NCBI GenBank assembly: GCA_002505455.1
Contig: DAVB01000005.1
Coordinates: forward strand, 21,075-59,715
Direction of reading: 5' to 3'
Length of the DNA stretch: 38,641 nucleotides
Source of the DNA: Euryarchaeota archaeon UBA52
GTDB taxonomy: Archaea; Thermoplasmatota; Poseidoniia; Poseidoniales; Thalassarchaeaceae
The notes beneath the pieces were generated by a model. It had not been told where the DNA came from, ran no database searches, and saw only the letters and a program-made list of their open reading frames with translations. Below, in pieces: positions 24,888 to 32,796 of this stretch. A program made the position numbers and the translations under genes. How positions within the stretch are numbered: the stretch's first letter is position 1; every line of letters begins with the position of its first letter.

Positions 24888-27695
24888 TCAAACCATCCTG
24901 CGAATATGCTCGGCAATCAAGTCGGAATCCGGGAGGGTATAATCTTCGAGCGGAGGTGAAAATGGAACAGGGGTATCTAAAGCCCCGATCACCACAGGGG
25001 GTCCTTCTAGAGACCAAAATGATCCTTCAAGTATGGATGAACATACAGTATGCCCGAAACCACCGGTCCACTGTGCTTCTTGAAGAACAATCAGACGGCC
25101 CGTTCGATTGACTGACTCAATACACGTAGTCACATCAAGAGGATGAAGGGTTCTAAGGTCAATCACTTCTACCTCTATGCCCTCTCTGGAGGCCTTCTTC
25201 GAAGCATTCATTGCAACATGAACCATTGCGCCCCATGTCACTATCGTGACGTCTCTCCCAGAACGAGTAATACGCGCTTTACCTATCGACGTAGTACCTG
25301 TTTCGATTCGTTGTTCGGCAATCGAAGTGTCGACTGATTGGCTGATGCGATCCCCCCATCCTGTGAGTCCGCCCCTCAATCCATACAGCCCTATATGCTC
25401 CAGGAGTATGAATGGGTCATCGGCAGCATCCCCCTCCAGCAGAAGATCATAGGCATCTTGGGGGTTTGATGGAAAGCCAATCAAGAGTCCAGGATCATTT
25501 AGCAACCAAGATTCAATCATATTTGCGTGAAATGGGCCACTTCTTGTCTTGCCTCCAAGTGGTATTCTAACAGTCATAGGTACATCAGCACCCCACCTCC
25601 ATCGGAGTTGTGCTGCATTATTCACGAGAGCATTCATCGCTAATGCAGCGAAGCCCCCAAATTGTATTTCTGCCACGGGGCGCAGCCCCCCCATTGCTGC
25701 ACCTGTGGCGCTGTTAATGATGATGGATTCCGAAAGAGGCATATCGAGTAGCTTATCCCCATGTCCTCTAGCCTTGAGGGCCAGATTAAGGCCGAATGCA
25801 CCAGCAACCTCCATGTCCTCTCCCATGAATATTGAGAGATCCCCTGATCTTTCTGCGATATCGACCATGGCGCTTTGGATTGCTTTACTGAACGTCCATG
25901 CATTAGAAGCATCACTGAACTCCATTGGAGTCAGTATGGGTGTTGCAGGTTCCTCAGACCCTTTCTCCAGAATCGCCAATTGCTGATTGTGAGTTCTCGC
26001 ATTTCTCATCTTGGTCACGCCTCTTACCGTTGATTCTGGATCAGGCCAAGGCATTGCTTCTACCTTGGAGCGAGCACTCTCGCAAAGAGCCGTTTCTTCT
26101 TGATAAATCGCTTTAACATCTCTAGCACTAGCCCCCATCTTTCTAATCAAAACCTCGTGATTTGAGATTGGCTCCTTCTCGGCCCAGTAATTCAGCAATT
26201 TACGATCAACATATCCCGGGGGATTACCATTCTCGGTACCCAGATACAGATCGTCATGATGATGTGCGTGTCCGCATCCCCTCATAGTCTCTACATGAAT
26301 TATCGATCCGCCACCTCCTGAAACTGCAAGCTCACGTGCGACTGCAACCGATGCATGGTACGCAGATGGATCGGATCCATCTATTGTCCAAGAAGGCAAA
26401 CCCACAGCAACGCCCTTGTCACCGAACGTCTCCGCCCCAGATTGCCGCCCTGAGAATGTATCGAGAGCGATTTGATTATTCTGAATGACATAGCAAATCG
26501 GAAGACCTCTGACCCCAGCCAGGTTTATTGCCTCCCAGAATTCTCCACTACTGCTACATCCTTCTCCTACAGGTGCGAGATGGAATCGCCTTAATCCCAA
26601 TCTTTTCGATGCAAGAGCCATTCCAGTAATCGTCGCACTTGCTATTGGCAAAGGTGCAGTTGGCGGAAGAATCCCCTTGCTCCAATCTCCTATGTGGAGG
26701 TCTCTGCCTCCACTTCCAGCGTGCCCGCCATTCATTTTAGATTCTGATTTACCCATTTGCGCAGCCATTATCGACAGAGGCGTTTGACCGAGTGCCAAGG
26801 CAAGTCCGAGATCCCTAATCATTGGAGCGGCAAAATCTGTGCCTCCCTCAATAGCTGTCCCGCATGCAGCAACGGCTTCCTGCCAGGTCGATCTGAACCC
26901 CTTCCCCCCAAATCTTGCTCCATCAGGGGTTTCCACGCCTTCTACGAACAAGTCTTTCAGGTGTCCGTCGAGAATCTTTGTTCTGATCATCCAGCGATGC
27001 CATTTGAGACGTTGTTCGAGGGTCACTGCAGCCGAATATGCCAACCTTCTCAGAGTTAGCCGAATATCCAATATAAATCTAGATCTACGCCTCGATAAAT
27101 ACGTCCTTCCATCTCTCCTTGGCATAATCTCCATTTCCAGGATATCTCCGACTTCAAGGTCATGCAGACGCTCGTCAAAAGCTTCGTACAAGCACTCCGA
27201 AAACAATTCTGACCAGTTATGGAAATCGTCCCCATCCATCGTTTTGGCAGGTAAGTTAGATTCCAGAACGGATGCAACTAAGTTGAGATGGCCTTCCCAT
27301 CTTTCGGTAACAAATCTCAGGATTTCTGATCGAATAACCTCCCTAGATAGTGGCTTAGAAAAAACTAGAGCAACCCGTGGTTGCCAATCCGCGCCCCATA
27401 TTGGCGGCAAATCAGATTGCCCCTCAACACCTCCCTTCACTGCGTCCTTTAATGCACGGTTCCTACTATTGGCTTCTTGAATCAGTGCGTCTTTTCCAAC
27501 TCCTGACCTCATCCAAACCCTCGCGTCAGAGGTTCTTCCTTGTCCGCTGCCTGAACGTTCGATAAGCACACGAGTCCGCTCTGAACATTTTGAGCACCTT
27601 CTATCCAGTGCTTTGAGGCCCATTTTCGAAGAAAACCATGGTTGATGGTGCATGCATTTGGGACACCTCCATATCCCTGATGATCGTGTGCTCAT
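24888..27695 (-). CDS. Fused 2-oxoacid dehydrogenase E1 (alpha+beta) with N-terminal zinc ribbon
   Basis: 935 residues. Residues 11-37 form a zinc ribbon (C11, C14, C34, C37). About 100-220 is an unrecognised basic domain. Residues about 225-560 are the E1 alpha fold, with the thiamine diphosphate motif starting GEGCSSSGEFWEA (377) and ending VIQNN (403-407), and the ETMRGCGHAHHHDD loop. Residues about 605-935 are the E1 beta fold, with MGEDME, QFGGFAALAMNAL, EVEVIDLRTLHPLD and a C-terminal TPVPFSPPLED. The enzyme would decarboxylate pyruvate or a branched-chain 2-oxoacid and pass the acyl group to lipoyl-E2. No E2 or E3 gene is nearby; 24833-24887 holds no gene. Most E1 enzymes have separate subunits or a fusion without the N-terminal domains. 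Confidence 0.93.
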   Translation of the reverse strand: MSTRSSGIWRCPKCMHHQPWFSSKMGLKALDRRCSKCSERTRVLIERSGSGQGRTSDARVWMRSGVGKDALIQEANSRNRALKDAVKGGVEGQSDLPPIWGADWQPRVALVFSKPLSREVIRSEILRFVTERWEGHLNLVASVLESNLPAKTMDGDDFHNWSELFSECLYEAFDERLHDLEVGDILEMEIMPRRDGRTYLSRRRSRFILDIRLTLRRLAYSAAVTLEQRLKWHRWMIRTKILDGHLKDLFVEGVETPDGARFGGKGFRSTWQEAVAACGTAIEGGTDFAAPMIRDLGLALALGQTPLSIMAAQMGKSESKMNGGHAGSGGRDLHIGDWSKGILPPTAPLPIASATITGMALASKRLGLRRFHLAPVGEGCSSSGEFWEAINLAGVRGLPICYVIQNNQIALDTFSGRQSGAETFGDKGVAVGLPSWTIDGSDPSAYHASVAVARELAVSGGGGSIIHVETMRGCGHAHHHDDLYLGTENGNPPGYVDRKLLNYWAEKEPISNHEVLIRKMGASARDVKAIYQEETALCESARSKVEAMPWPDPESTVRGVTKMRNARTHNQQLAILEKGSEEPATPILTPMEFSDASNAWTFSKAIQSAMVDIAERSGDLSIFMGEDMEVAGAFGLNLALKARGHGDKLLDMPLSESIIINSATGAAMGGLRPVAEIQFGGFAALAMNALVNNAAQLRWRWGADVPMTVRIPLGGKTRSGPFHANMIESWLLNDPGLLIGFPSNPQDAYDLLLEGDAADDPFILLEHIGLYGLRGGLTGWGDRISQSVDTSIAEQRIETGTTSIGKARITRSGRDVTIVTWGAMVHVAMNASKKASREGIEVEVIDLRTLHPLDVTTCIESVNRTGRLIVLQEAQWTGGFGHTVCSSILEGSFWSLEGPPVVIGALDTPVPFSPPLEDYTLPDSDLIAEHIRRMV

Positions 27696-27748
27696 GACGC
27701 AACCAAAGCAATAGAGTACATCATATATTCTATATTTTGATTATCATA

Positions 27749-27761
27749 TAAACATAAATTA
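27749..27761 (+). repeat. Direct repeat copy 1 in the AT island
   Basis: TAAACATAAATTA occurs here and again, identical over 13 nt, at 27881-27893, 132 nt apart, near both ends of the AT-rich island. In sequence this AT-rich such a match has limited weight. Confidence 0.4.
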
Positions 27762-27880
27762 TTTTTTTTTAAAATTATATTTTAACATAAAAAAAAAGTT
27801 ATACTTAGAGTATATTTACATTATTTATATTAATATAATATTTTTATTTTACATTAATTTAAGAATTAAATTTCAAAAAT

Positions 27881-27893
27881 TAAACATAAATTA
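27881..27893 (+). repeat. Direct repeat copy 2 in the AT island
   Basis: Identical to 27749-27761 over 13 nt. It lies 8 nt from the stop codon of the ThiF-rhodanese gene. Confidence 0.4.
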
Positions 27894-27901
27894 ATTTAAT
27901 A

Positions 27902-28996
27902 CTAATATCGTGGAATATTTGGATCAATCTCTCTAGACCAGAGGTCTATCCCTCCTATTAGATTCGATACTCTGGACTCGAATGCCGGTAAGCTTCCGAG
28001 ATATTTTACCACACTTGCCGACCTAACTCCTGAGTGACAATACACAATAATCGGTACACTGAGAGGCAATCGATCAACCTCTCCAGGTATATTGAAATGC
28101 TCAATTCTGAGATCAGTTCCTTCTATTGAGGCTATTGATTCTTCATCAGATCTCCGCACATCGAGAAGAAATAACTCAACTTCATTATCCATCATCGACT
28201 TTAGTTGAGTAGGTTGAATAGAGGGAGAAATCGAATTACTGAGACCCAATTCTAAAACATCTTTAGATTCTTTTTTCCCTTGAAAACGAATTTTTAAAAT
28301 TCTAGTCTCCATTGTCATCGCGTCTAGAATCAACAACCGTCCTGAGAGCGTCTTCCCAATACCCAACAAGATCTTGATCGCTTCCGCCGCTTGAATTGAC
28401 CCGAGAATGCCTGTAATCGCACCAAGAACGCCTGCATCAGCACAACTGGGGGCCAATTCAGGCGGGGGCGAATCGGGAAATAGATCTCTGTAATTGGGGC
28501 CATTTACATAATTGAAAACTGAGACTTGCCCCTCGAACCTAAGAACGCTAGCAAAAACCCAGGGTATGCCGAGAATTTTACAGGCATCATTGATTGAATA
28601 ACGGGCCTCAAAACTATCAGTCCCATCAATAACGACATCCGAACCACTGAGTAGACGTTCAGCATTTTCAGGGCAAACCCGTTCTTCAATCGGCTCTATT
28701 ACGATTTCACTGTCCAGTGCGCTAAGGCGTCTTTGGACAGATTTGACTTTGCTGCACCCCACGTCTGCTTCAGAATGTATAACTTGTCTTTGGAGATTAG
28801 ACTCATCTACAACGTCATCGTCTATCACCCTAATCTTCCCTATGCCCGCGGCAGCAAGATACAGCAAGGCCGGAGATCCGAGCCCTCCGGCCCCAACGAT
28901 AGTAACCACAGAATTGGATAGCCTAAGCTGTCCGTTTAGCCCCACCTCGTCGAGTACAAGATGTCTGCTATACCTCTCCAAACGTTCTTTTCTCAC
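27902..28996 (-). CDS. ThiF/MoeB-like adenylyltransferase with C-terminal rhodanese domain (UBA4/MOCS3-like)
   Basis: 364 residues from GTG 28996. The E1-like domain (about 1-245) has RYSRHLVLDEVG, the ATP loop GAGGLGSPALLYLAAAGIG, DDDVVDESNLQRQ, VIDGTDSFEARY and PSCADAGVLGA, whose Cys is equivalent to the conserved family cysteine. The rhodanese domain (about 268-364) has the active-site loop VYCHSGVRS. Such fusions adenylate a ubiquitin-like sulfur carrier (SAMP/MoaD/ThiS) and hand it sulfur. The usual zinc cysteines are absent: PCYRCLFP is PNYRDLFP here, and no second CxxC follows. Sulfur carrier activation for cofactor or tRNA thiolation is likely. Confidence 0.92.
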   Translation of the reverse strand: MRKERLERYSRHLVLDEVGLNGQLRLSNSVVTIVGAGGLGSPALLYLAAAGIGKIRVIDDDVVDESNLQRQVIHSEADVGCSKVKSVQRRLSALDSEIVIEPIEERVCPENAERLLSGSDVVIDGTDSFEARYSINDACKILGIPWVFASVLRFEGQVSVFNYVNGPNYRDLFPDSPPPELAPSCADAGVLGAITGILGSIQAAEAIKILLGIGKTLSGRLLILDAMTMETRILKIRFQGKKESKDVLELGLSNSISPSIQPTQLKSMMDNEVELFLLDVRRSDEESIASIEGTDLRIEHFNIPGEVDRLPLSVPIIVYCHSGVRSASVVKYLGSLPAFESRVSNLIGGIDLWSREIDPNIPRY

Positions 28997-29000
28997 AATA

Positions 29001-29402
29001 TCACAACCCCGGGGAAGCCAGCCGTATAGATGAGACGACGAAACTGAACCTCCCCCATATGACTGTCATTTTACGTGACATTGCAGGAGACATATCCACT
29101 CCAAACAATTTGATTAAAACTCGTTTGATGAAATTTTGCTGAAGCGCGTTTTCAGGTTTTTCTATCCCTAAAAACCATCTTTCTAAATCTGTGAGGATAC
29201 AATACCCATCACGAGTAACCCAGAGAATCTCAGTTATGGCATAGACAATAATCACTGCCCATAGAATCGAATCCCACGGAGAAAGCCAACCCAATGCAAC
29301 AAGAAATGTCACTGCCATATGAGTCATGTAGAGGCAATGAGCCACTGCTCTGTTAAGGAAAGTAACATCTTTCGGCCCTTGATCAAAAACGCCTCGTTCC
29401 AT
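29001..29402 (-). CDS. Small membrane protein of unknown function
   Basis: 133 residues. Two hydrophobic segments (about 22-40 and 47-62) are followed by a charged region with TRDGYCILTDLERWFLG and a basic tail; a weak third segment lies near the end. The CILTDLE pattern recalls small membrane proteins of the DUF2784 type, but I am not confident. It lies 9 nt after trxB and 4 nt before the ThiF gene, so it is co-transcribed with redox and sulfur genes. Confidence 0.65.
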   Translation of the reverse strand: MERGVFDQGPKDVTFLNRAVAHCLYMTHMAVTFLVALGWLSPWDSILWAVIIVYAITEILWVTRDGYCILTDLERWFLGIEKPENALQQNFIKRVLIKLFGVDMSPAMSRKMTVIWGRFSFVVSSIRLASPGL

Positions 29403-29411
29403 GGAACCGCC

Positions 29412-30341
29412 TCAATGCTGTGATTCCAACCATCTTTCCGCGTCTATGGCTGCCTGGCACCCCATCCCTGCGGCAGTTATCGCTTGTCGATATCGCGTAT
29501 CAACGACATCACCCGCAGCGAAAACTCCTGGAACGCTAGTCATCGTGTGCTCTGAATGTAAAATATACCCCTCTTTATCCATCTCTACTTGACCGCCCAA
29601 GAATTCAGTTATCGGCCTGTGTCCTATCGCTATGAAAGCGCCAGCACACTCGATTTCTTCTAAAGAACCATCTCGAGAGTCTTCTAGGACCGCTCCAGTA
29701 AGCCCCTTGTCGTCTGAAAGCCACTCTTTCACTTGCCGATGGGTCTTTATCTCGATTTTTGGATGATTTTTTGCACGTTCGAGCATGACTTTCGAGGCCC
29801 TAAACACGTCTCGACGGTGGACAATCGTGACCTTTTCCGCGAATCTTGTCAAGAATGTTGCCTCTTCCATGGCAGAGTCGCCACCACCCACTACGATTAC
29901 CTCATCACCTCTAAAGAAAGCACCATCGCAAGTTGCACAGGTGGATATCCCTCTCCCCTTCTGCTCTTGCTCTCCCTCCGCGCCAAGCCATATGGCTTCT
30001 GCACCAGTGCAAATAATGACGGTCTCGGCTCTGAATTCTTCCCCTTCGACCCATATCTTGAACGGCCGCGAGGAAAAATCAACCTTCTCGACGTTTTTGT
30101 CAATTACCTCAAGCCCAAACCTCTCCGCTTGTGAACGTAGATCAATCATCATCTCCGGTCCTCCTATGCCTTTGGGGTAACCTGGAAAGTTTTCAATGTC
30201 TGAAGTGAGCATCAACTGCCCCCCGGACATGTATCCCGCGAACATCATTGGTTTCATCATGGCTCTAGCCGAGTATAGGCCCGCAGTGTACCCTGCTGGC
30301 CCCGATCCGATGATGATGACGTTGTGTACGGTCTGCGACAT
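29412..30341 (-). CDS. trxB: Thioredoxin-disulfide reductase
   Basis: 309 residues, normal for low-molecular-weight thioredoxin reductase. It has the FAD-binding GSGPAGYTAGLYSARA (13-28), the redox-active CATC (135-138), the NADPH-binding VVGGGDSAMEEA (about 150-161) with HRRD (about 175), and the second FAD motif GVFAAGDVVDTRYRQAITA near the C-terminus. It reduces thioredoxin or glutaredoxin-like proteins using NADPH (or NADH). The HRRD basic motif favours NADPH. The cofactor choice cannot be proved from sequence. Confidence 0.96.
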   Translation of the reverse strand: MSQTVHNVIIIGSGPAGYTAGLYSARAMMKPMMFAGYMSGGQLMLTSDIENFPGYPKGIGGPEMMIDLRSQAERFGLEVIDKNVEKVDFSSRPFKIWVEGEEFRAETVIICTGAEAIWLGAEGEQEQKGRGISTCATCDGAFFRGDEVIVVGGGDSAMEEATFLTRFAEKVTIVHRRDVFRASKVMLERAKNHPKIEIKTHRQVKEWLSDDKGLTGAVLEDSRDGSLEEIECAGAFIAIGHRPITEFLGGQVEMDKEGYILHSEHTMTSVPGVFAAGDVVDTRYRQAITAAGMGCQAAIDAERWLESQH

Positions 30342-30413
30342 ATGCGCTTCTGAATGCTAGGAGTCCCTTCAACATTGACCATACGAATCAAGGGGGTACG
30401 GATATCAGATATG

Positions 30414-30812
30414 TTATCCGATCATTGCTTGAATCGCCTTTACCGCCGCTCTGGCATGGGGCTCAAGCCGCGATTCAATATGCTCGGGCTCCGCACCCGG
30501 TCCGATAATTCCCAGACCAACCGGTTTGTCATATCCGATCTGAAGCTCAACTAGACTCTTGATTACCGCCTGTCCCATTGCAAGTCCGTGGCTTGTTTGC
30601 CCTTTCTCTATGATTCCAAGACATGCCACGCCCGCAATCCGCTCATTTTCAAGTAGACGAGCAGTTGCTAAAGGGGCCTCCATCGAACCCGGGACCCATA
30701 CCACATCCGTTATTTCTAGGCCGCATTCAGTTGCTTCTGATTCAGCATGCAAAATCATCTCTTCAACTTCTTTTTTGTGGAATGATCCACATACAAGAGC
30801 TATCGAATTCAT
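30414..30812 (-). CDS. ribH: 6,7-dimethyl-8-ribityllumazine synthase, archaeal type
   Basis: 132 residues. VPGSMEAPLATARLL (about 40-54), GIIEKGQTSH (about 66-75) and YDKPVGLGIIGPG (about 94-106) match the archaeal lumazine synthase pattern rather than the paralogous archaeal riboflavin synthase RibC. It joins dihydroxybutanone phosphate and the ribitylaminouracil to form the riboflavin precursor. The start overlaps the ribE stop (ATGA). It is the last gene of the riboflavin operon. Confidence 0.92.
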   Translation of the reverse strand: MNSIALVCGSFHKKEVEEMILHAESEATECGLEITDVVWVPGSMEAPLATARLLENERIAGVACLGIIEKGQTSHGLAMGQAVIKSLVELQIGYDKPVGLGIIGPGAEPEHIESRLEPHARAAVKAIQAMIG

Positions 30813-31492
30813 TCAGAGCCCCCCGCCCGGTCCGGCAATTGATCGTGATTGTCCGAATCTAATAATGGGTTTCTACCCAGTATATTCTTTACAGTGTCGA
30901 CAACGGCTTTGGTCGACGATTCTATTTCCACATTGACTGTAGAGCCGACTTCTTTCTCGGCCAGTGTAGTACGTCGTATTGTCTCTGGAATAATGTGGAG
31001 ATCAAACCTGCCTTCGCCATGAGTTTTACCGACTGTTAGGGAAATGCCGTCTATTGCAATATATCCCTTCTCAAAGACGTATTCTGAGACCTCATGAGGA
31101 ACTTGGATTTCAATATCTAGCGTCTTCGATGCATTGTCATCCTGCTCAAGAAAATCCATCTTTTTTATTTCCCCAACAGCCATTACATGCCCTGAAACAA
31201 GATGTCCCCCTACTTCGTCGCCATATGTCAGAGCACGCTCCATGTTCAACCAGTCACCCGCTTTTCGAACACCGAGAGTAGAACGTTCCAGGGTCTCTTG
31301 GATAAGATCGAATGATATGCAGTCGCCATCAATTTCTACAACAGTCAAGCATACGCCATCTAGAGCGACACTCGCACCAATTTCCAGATTACTTGCATGC
31401 CCTGAGTGCAGATCAACAACCCATCTGGTAAATCCATCGAATTGCCTCACAGAACTGAGTTTCGCTTTGCCCTCGACAATCCCTGTGAACAT
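30809..31492 (-). CDS. ribE: Riboflavin synthase, bacterial/eukaryotic two-domain type
   Basis: 227 residues from ATG 31492 (MFTGIVEG, the classical N-terminus). A TTG two codons upstream is less likely. Two homologous lumazine-binding halves are visible: SVALDGVCLTVVEI with MERALTYGDEVGGHLVSGHV, and IAIDGISLTVGKT with IIPETIRRTTLAEKEVG. The enzyme dismutates two lumazines to riboflavin. Many archaea use the unrelated RibC instead, so this bacterial-type enzyme in an operon with archaeal-type RibL and RibH is notable. The upstream ribL stop lies 6 nt before the ATG. Confidence 0.96.
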   Translation of the reverse strand: MFTGIVEGKAKLSSVRQFDGFTRWVVDLHSGHASNLEIGASVALDGVCLTVVEIDGDCISFDLIQETLERSTLGVRKAGDWLNMERALTYGDEVGGHLVSGHVMAVGEIKKMDFLEQDDNASKTLDIEIQVPHEVSEYVFEKGYIAIDGISLTVGKTHGEGRFDLHIIPETIRRTTLAEKEVGSTVNVEIESSTKAVVDTVKNILGRNPLLDSDNHDQLPDRAGGSE

Positions 31493-31498
31493 TATCAA

Positions 31499-31954
31499 TC
31501 ACTCTCCAAATGGGCCGCCTTCATCATTAGGCCAAAGACTCAAGATTTTGGCAATTATTTTCCTAGTCCCATCAAGATCGTCTGAAAGACCATCCACTCT
31601 GATCACGTCGACATCGCTGTAACCATGCGAGGCTAATCCTTCTCGTATGGCGTCAATGGAGTGTTTCTGATCATATCCGAGAGCGATGATATCCGGCGAG
31701 ATATCGCCTAATATGGCGAATATCGGCGTAGAGGGGGGATTCCCCACAATTGCTGAGTTTACCGGTTTTAGCCCCTCAACCATTCTCTTCCGCAAGTCAT
31801 GTGATGTCACTGGCTCGTGTTTTCGCTGACGAACCGTGTCGTCATGTGCAACTACGACTACGAGCTCATCCCCCAATAGCTTTGCTTGCTCCAAGTAGTG
31901 CAGATGCCCGGCATGTAGGAGATCGAAAACACCTACAGCCATTACTCGAGTCAT
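31499..31954 (-). CDS. ribL: FAD synthase, archaeal RibL type
   Basis: 151 residues of the nucleotidyltransferase HxGH family. Visible are GVFDLLHAGHLHYLEQAK (HAGH, about 8-25), DDTVRQRKHEPV, LGYDQK and the DLDGTRKI element toward the C-terminus. RibL adenylates FMN to FAD in archaea. Glycerol-3-phosphate cytidylyltransferases share the fold, but the riboflavin operon context decides for RibL. The start overlaps the ribB stop as ATGA. Confidence 0.93.
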   Translation of the reverse strand: MTRVMAVGVFDLLHAGHLHYLEQAKLLGDELVVVVAHDDTVRQRKHEPVTSHDLRKRMVEGLKPVNSAIVGNPPSTPIFAILGDISPDIIALGYDQKHSIDAIREGLASHGYSDVDVIRVDGLSDDLDGTRKIIAKILSLWPNDEGGPFGE

Positions 31955-32694
31955 CCGATCACGCCCTTTTCTCCAAGCCCGTGGGCCTTGAGCAAATCGT
32001 CGCCTGTAAGCATGGGTATGGAGCGCTCCACCGCGTAGATTCGAGCTTCTTCAACAGGAAGTGCCCCATCACCATCCGGTTGAAGCATCTCAGCCCCAAT
32101 CGTACAAGGCCGCAATCCTGCAAGCCTTGCAATGCTCACAGCTAGCTCAGTATGCCCTTGTCGAGTAGCCAATCCTCCCGGCGCCTCCCTGCATACGGGG
32201 ATATGGCCCGGTGTTCGAAATTCTTTCCCCAGGGCTTCACGAGCTTCTTCAGGAGATGCATCAGATTCCATCAACTCATCGCACAATTCTCCAAATCTTC
32301 TCGTAGTAAGTGCTCTATCTCTGTCTGTAATGCCTGTGTACGTTTCTCTGTGATTGACTGAGAGTGTGAACGCGGACCGCGTATCGTACTGCAGATCATC
32401 GGTCTTGAGCAAATCAAGAACAGGGTGTAGGGTGGTCAATGCCGGATGCACATGTATATCTTGAAGCCAAGGCAAATCGAACATACTTCCAATCTCCTCG
32501 CCTATCGCAAGAAAGAGCAATCCGCCACAATCCTGTCTAAGTTTTCGCATGACTTCTGGGCTGGCATATTGCGCTGGCCAAAGCAGATCAGTCTCACCTT
32601 CTCTGAAGGACGAATCGAAGATCATCACCGGCTTACCTTTGCTGAATGCATCAACTGCCAAGGCTACTTGATCCGGCTCACTCGGCGCACCCAT
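31951..32694 (-). CDS. ribB: 3,4-dihydroxy-2-butanone 4-phosphate synthase
   Basis: 247 residues from ATG 32694. A TTG at 32709 opens the frame earlier, but GGGAGGGGG ending 4 nt before the ATG favours the later start. DSSFREGETDLL (acidic metal-binding loop), the SVNHRETYTGITDRDRA motif (about 126-142), EFRTPGHIPVCRE, RQGHTELAVSIARLAGL and CTIGAEMLQPDG are all present. The enzyme makes the four-carbon unit of riboflavin from ribulose 5-phosphate. It is the first gene of ribB-ribL-ribE-ribH. No GTP cyclohydrolase is present in this window. Confidence 0.96.
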   Translation of the reverse strand: MGAPSEPDQVALAVDAFSKGKPVMIFDSSFREGETDLLWPAQYASPEVMRKLRQDCGGLLFLAIGEEIGSMFDLPWLQDIHVHPALTTLHPVLDLLKTDDLQYDTRSAFTLSVNHRETYTGITDRDRALTTRRFGELCDELMESDASPEEAREALGKEFRTPGHIPVCREAPGGLATRQGHTELAVSIARLAGLRPCTIGAEMLQPDGDGALPVEEARIYAVERSIPMLTGDDLLKAHGLGEKGVIG

Positions 32695-32796
32695 AAGGCC
32701 CCCTCCCAATGTCCTGCTAAATAGGGTGACGTTTCGTTCCTTAACGATCTACAATTGAGCGCAAGTAACTTGAGGTATGCCCTACCCGGGAACTTG
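32695..32796. promoter_or_regulatory. Divergent promoter region between ribB and the protease-permease gene
   Basis: A 102-nt gap between divergent starts. GCTAAATAGG around 32716-32725 is the only AT-rich core and reads as a weak TATA-like box on either strand. It is close to ribB (about 25 nt) and about 75 nt from the other start. No riboswitch-like fold is recognisable. Confidence 0.35.
32699..32707 (-). promoter_or_regulatory. Strong ribosome-binding site of ribB
   Basis: GGGAGGGGG on the minus strand, core GGAGG ending 7 nt before the ATG at 32694. It decides the start in favour of the ATG over an upstream TTG that would lie inside the site. Confidence 0.7.

Larger units (their letters stand above)
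27715..27901. other. Extremely AT-rich intergenic island
   Basis: Counting bases 27721-27900 gives 15 G/C in 180 nt (8 percent), against roughly half elsewhere. It fills the gap between the ThiF-rhodanese stop (27902) and the E1 start (27695). It contains runs of nine A and nine or more T, many TTTAT/TAAAT words and a repeated 13-mer. No gene is readable. It offers T-tracts for termination of the ThiF transcript and multiple TATA-like boxes for the E1 gene. Neither orc1/cdc6 nor an ORB-like repeat is visible nearby. Confidence 0.9.

Noticed and set aside
26839..27480. 213-codon open frame on the plus strand
   Set aside because: It lies opposite the N-terminal half of the E1 fusion and shows no domain or start signal.
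27715..27901. CRISPR array or replication origin
   Set aside because: No regular repeat-spacer pattern occurs; only one 13-mer appears twice. No cdc6/orc1 gene or origin box is visible, so an origin is not claimed.
31134..31622. 162-codon open frame on the plus strand
   Set aside because: Antisense to riboflavin synthase and RibL; both minus-strand genes are unmistakable.
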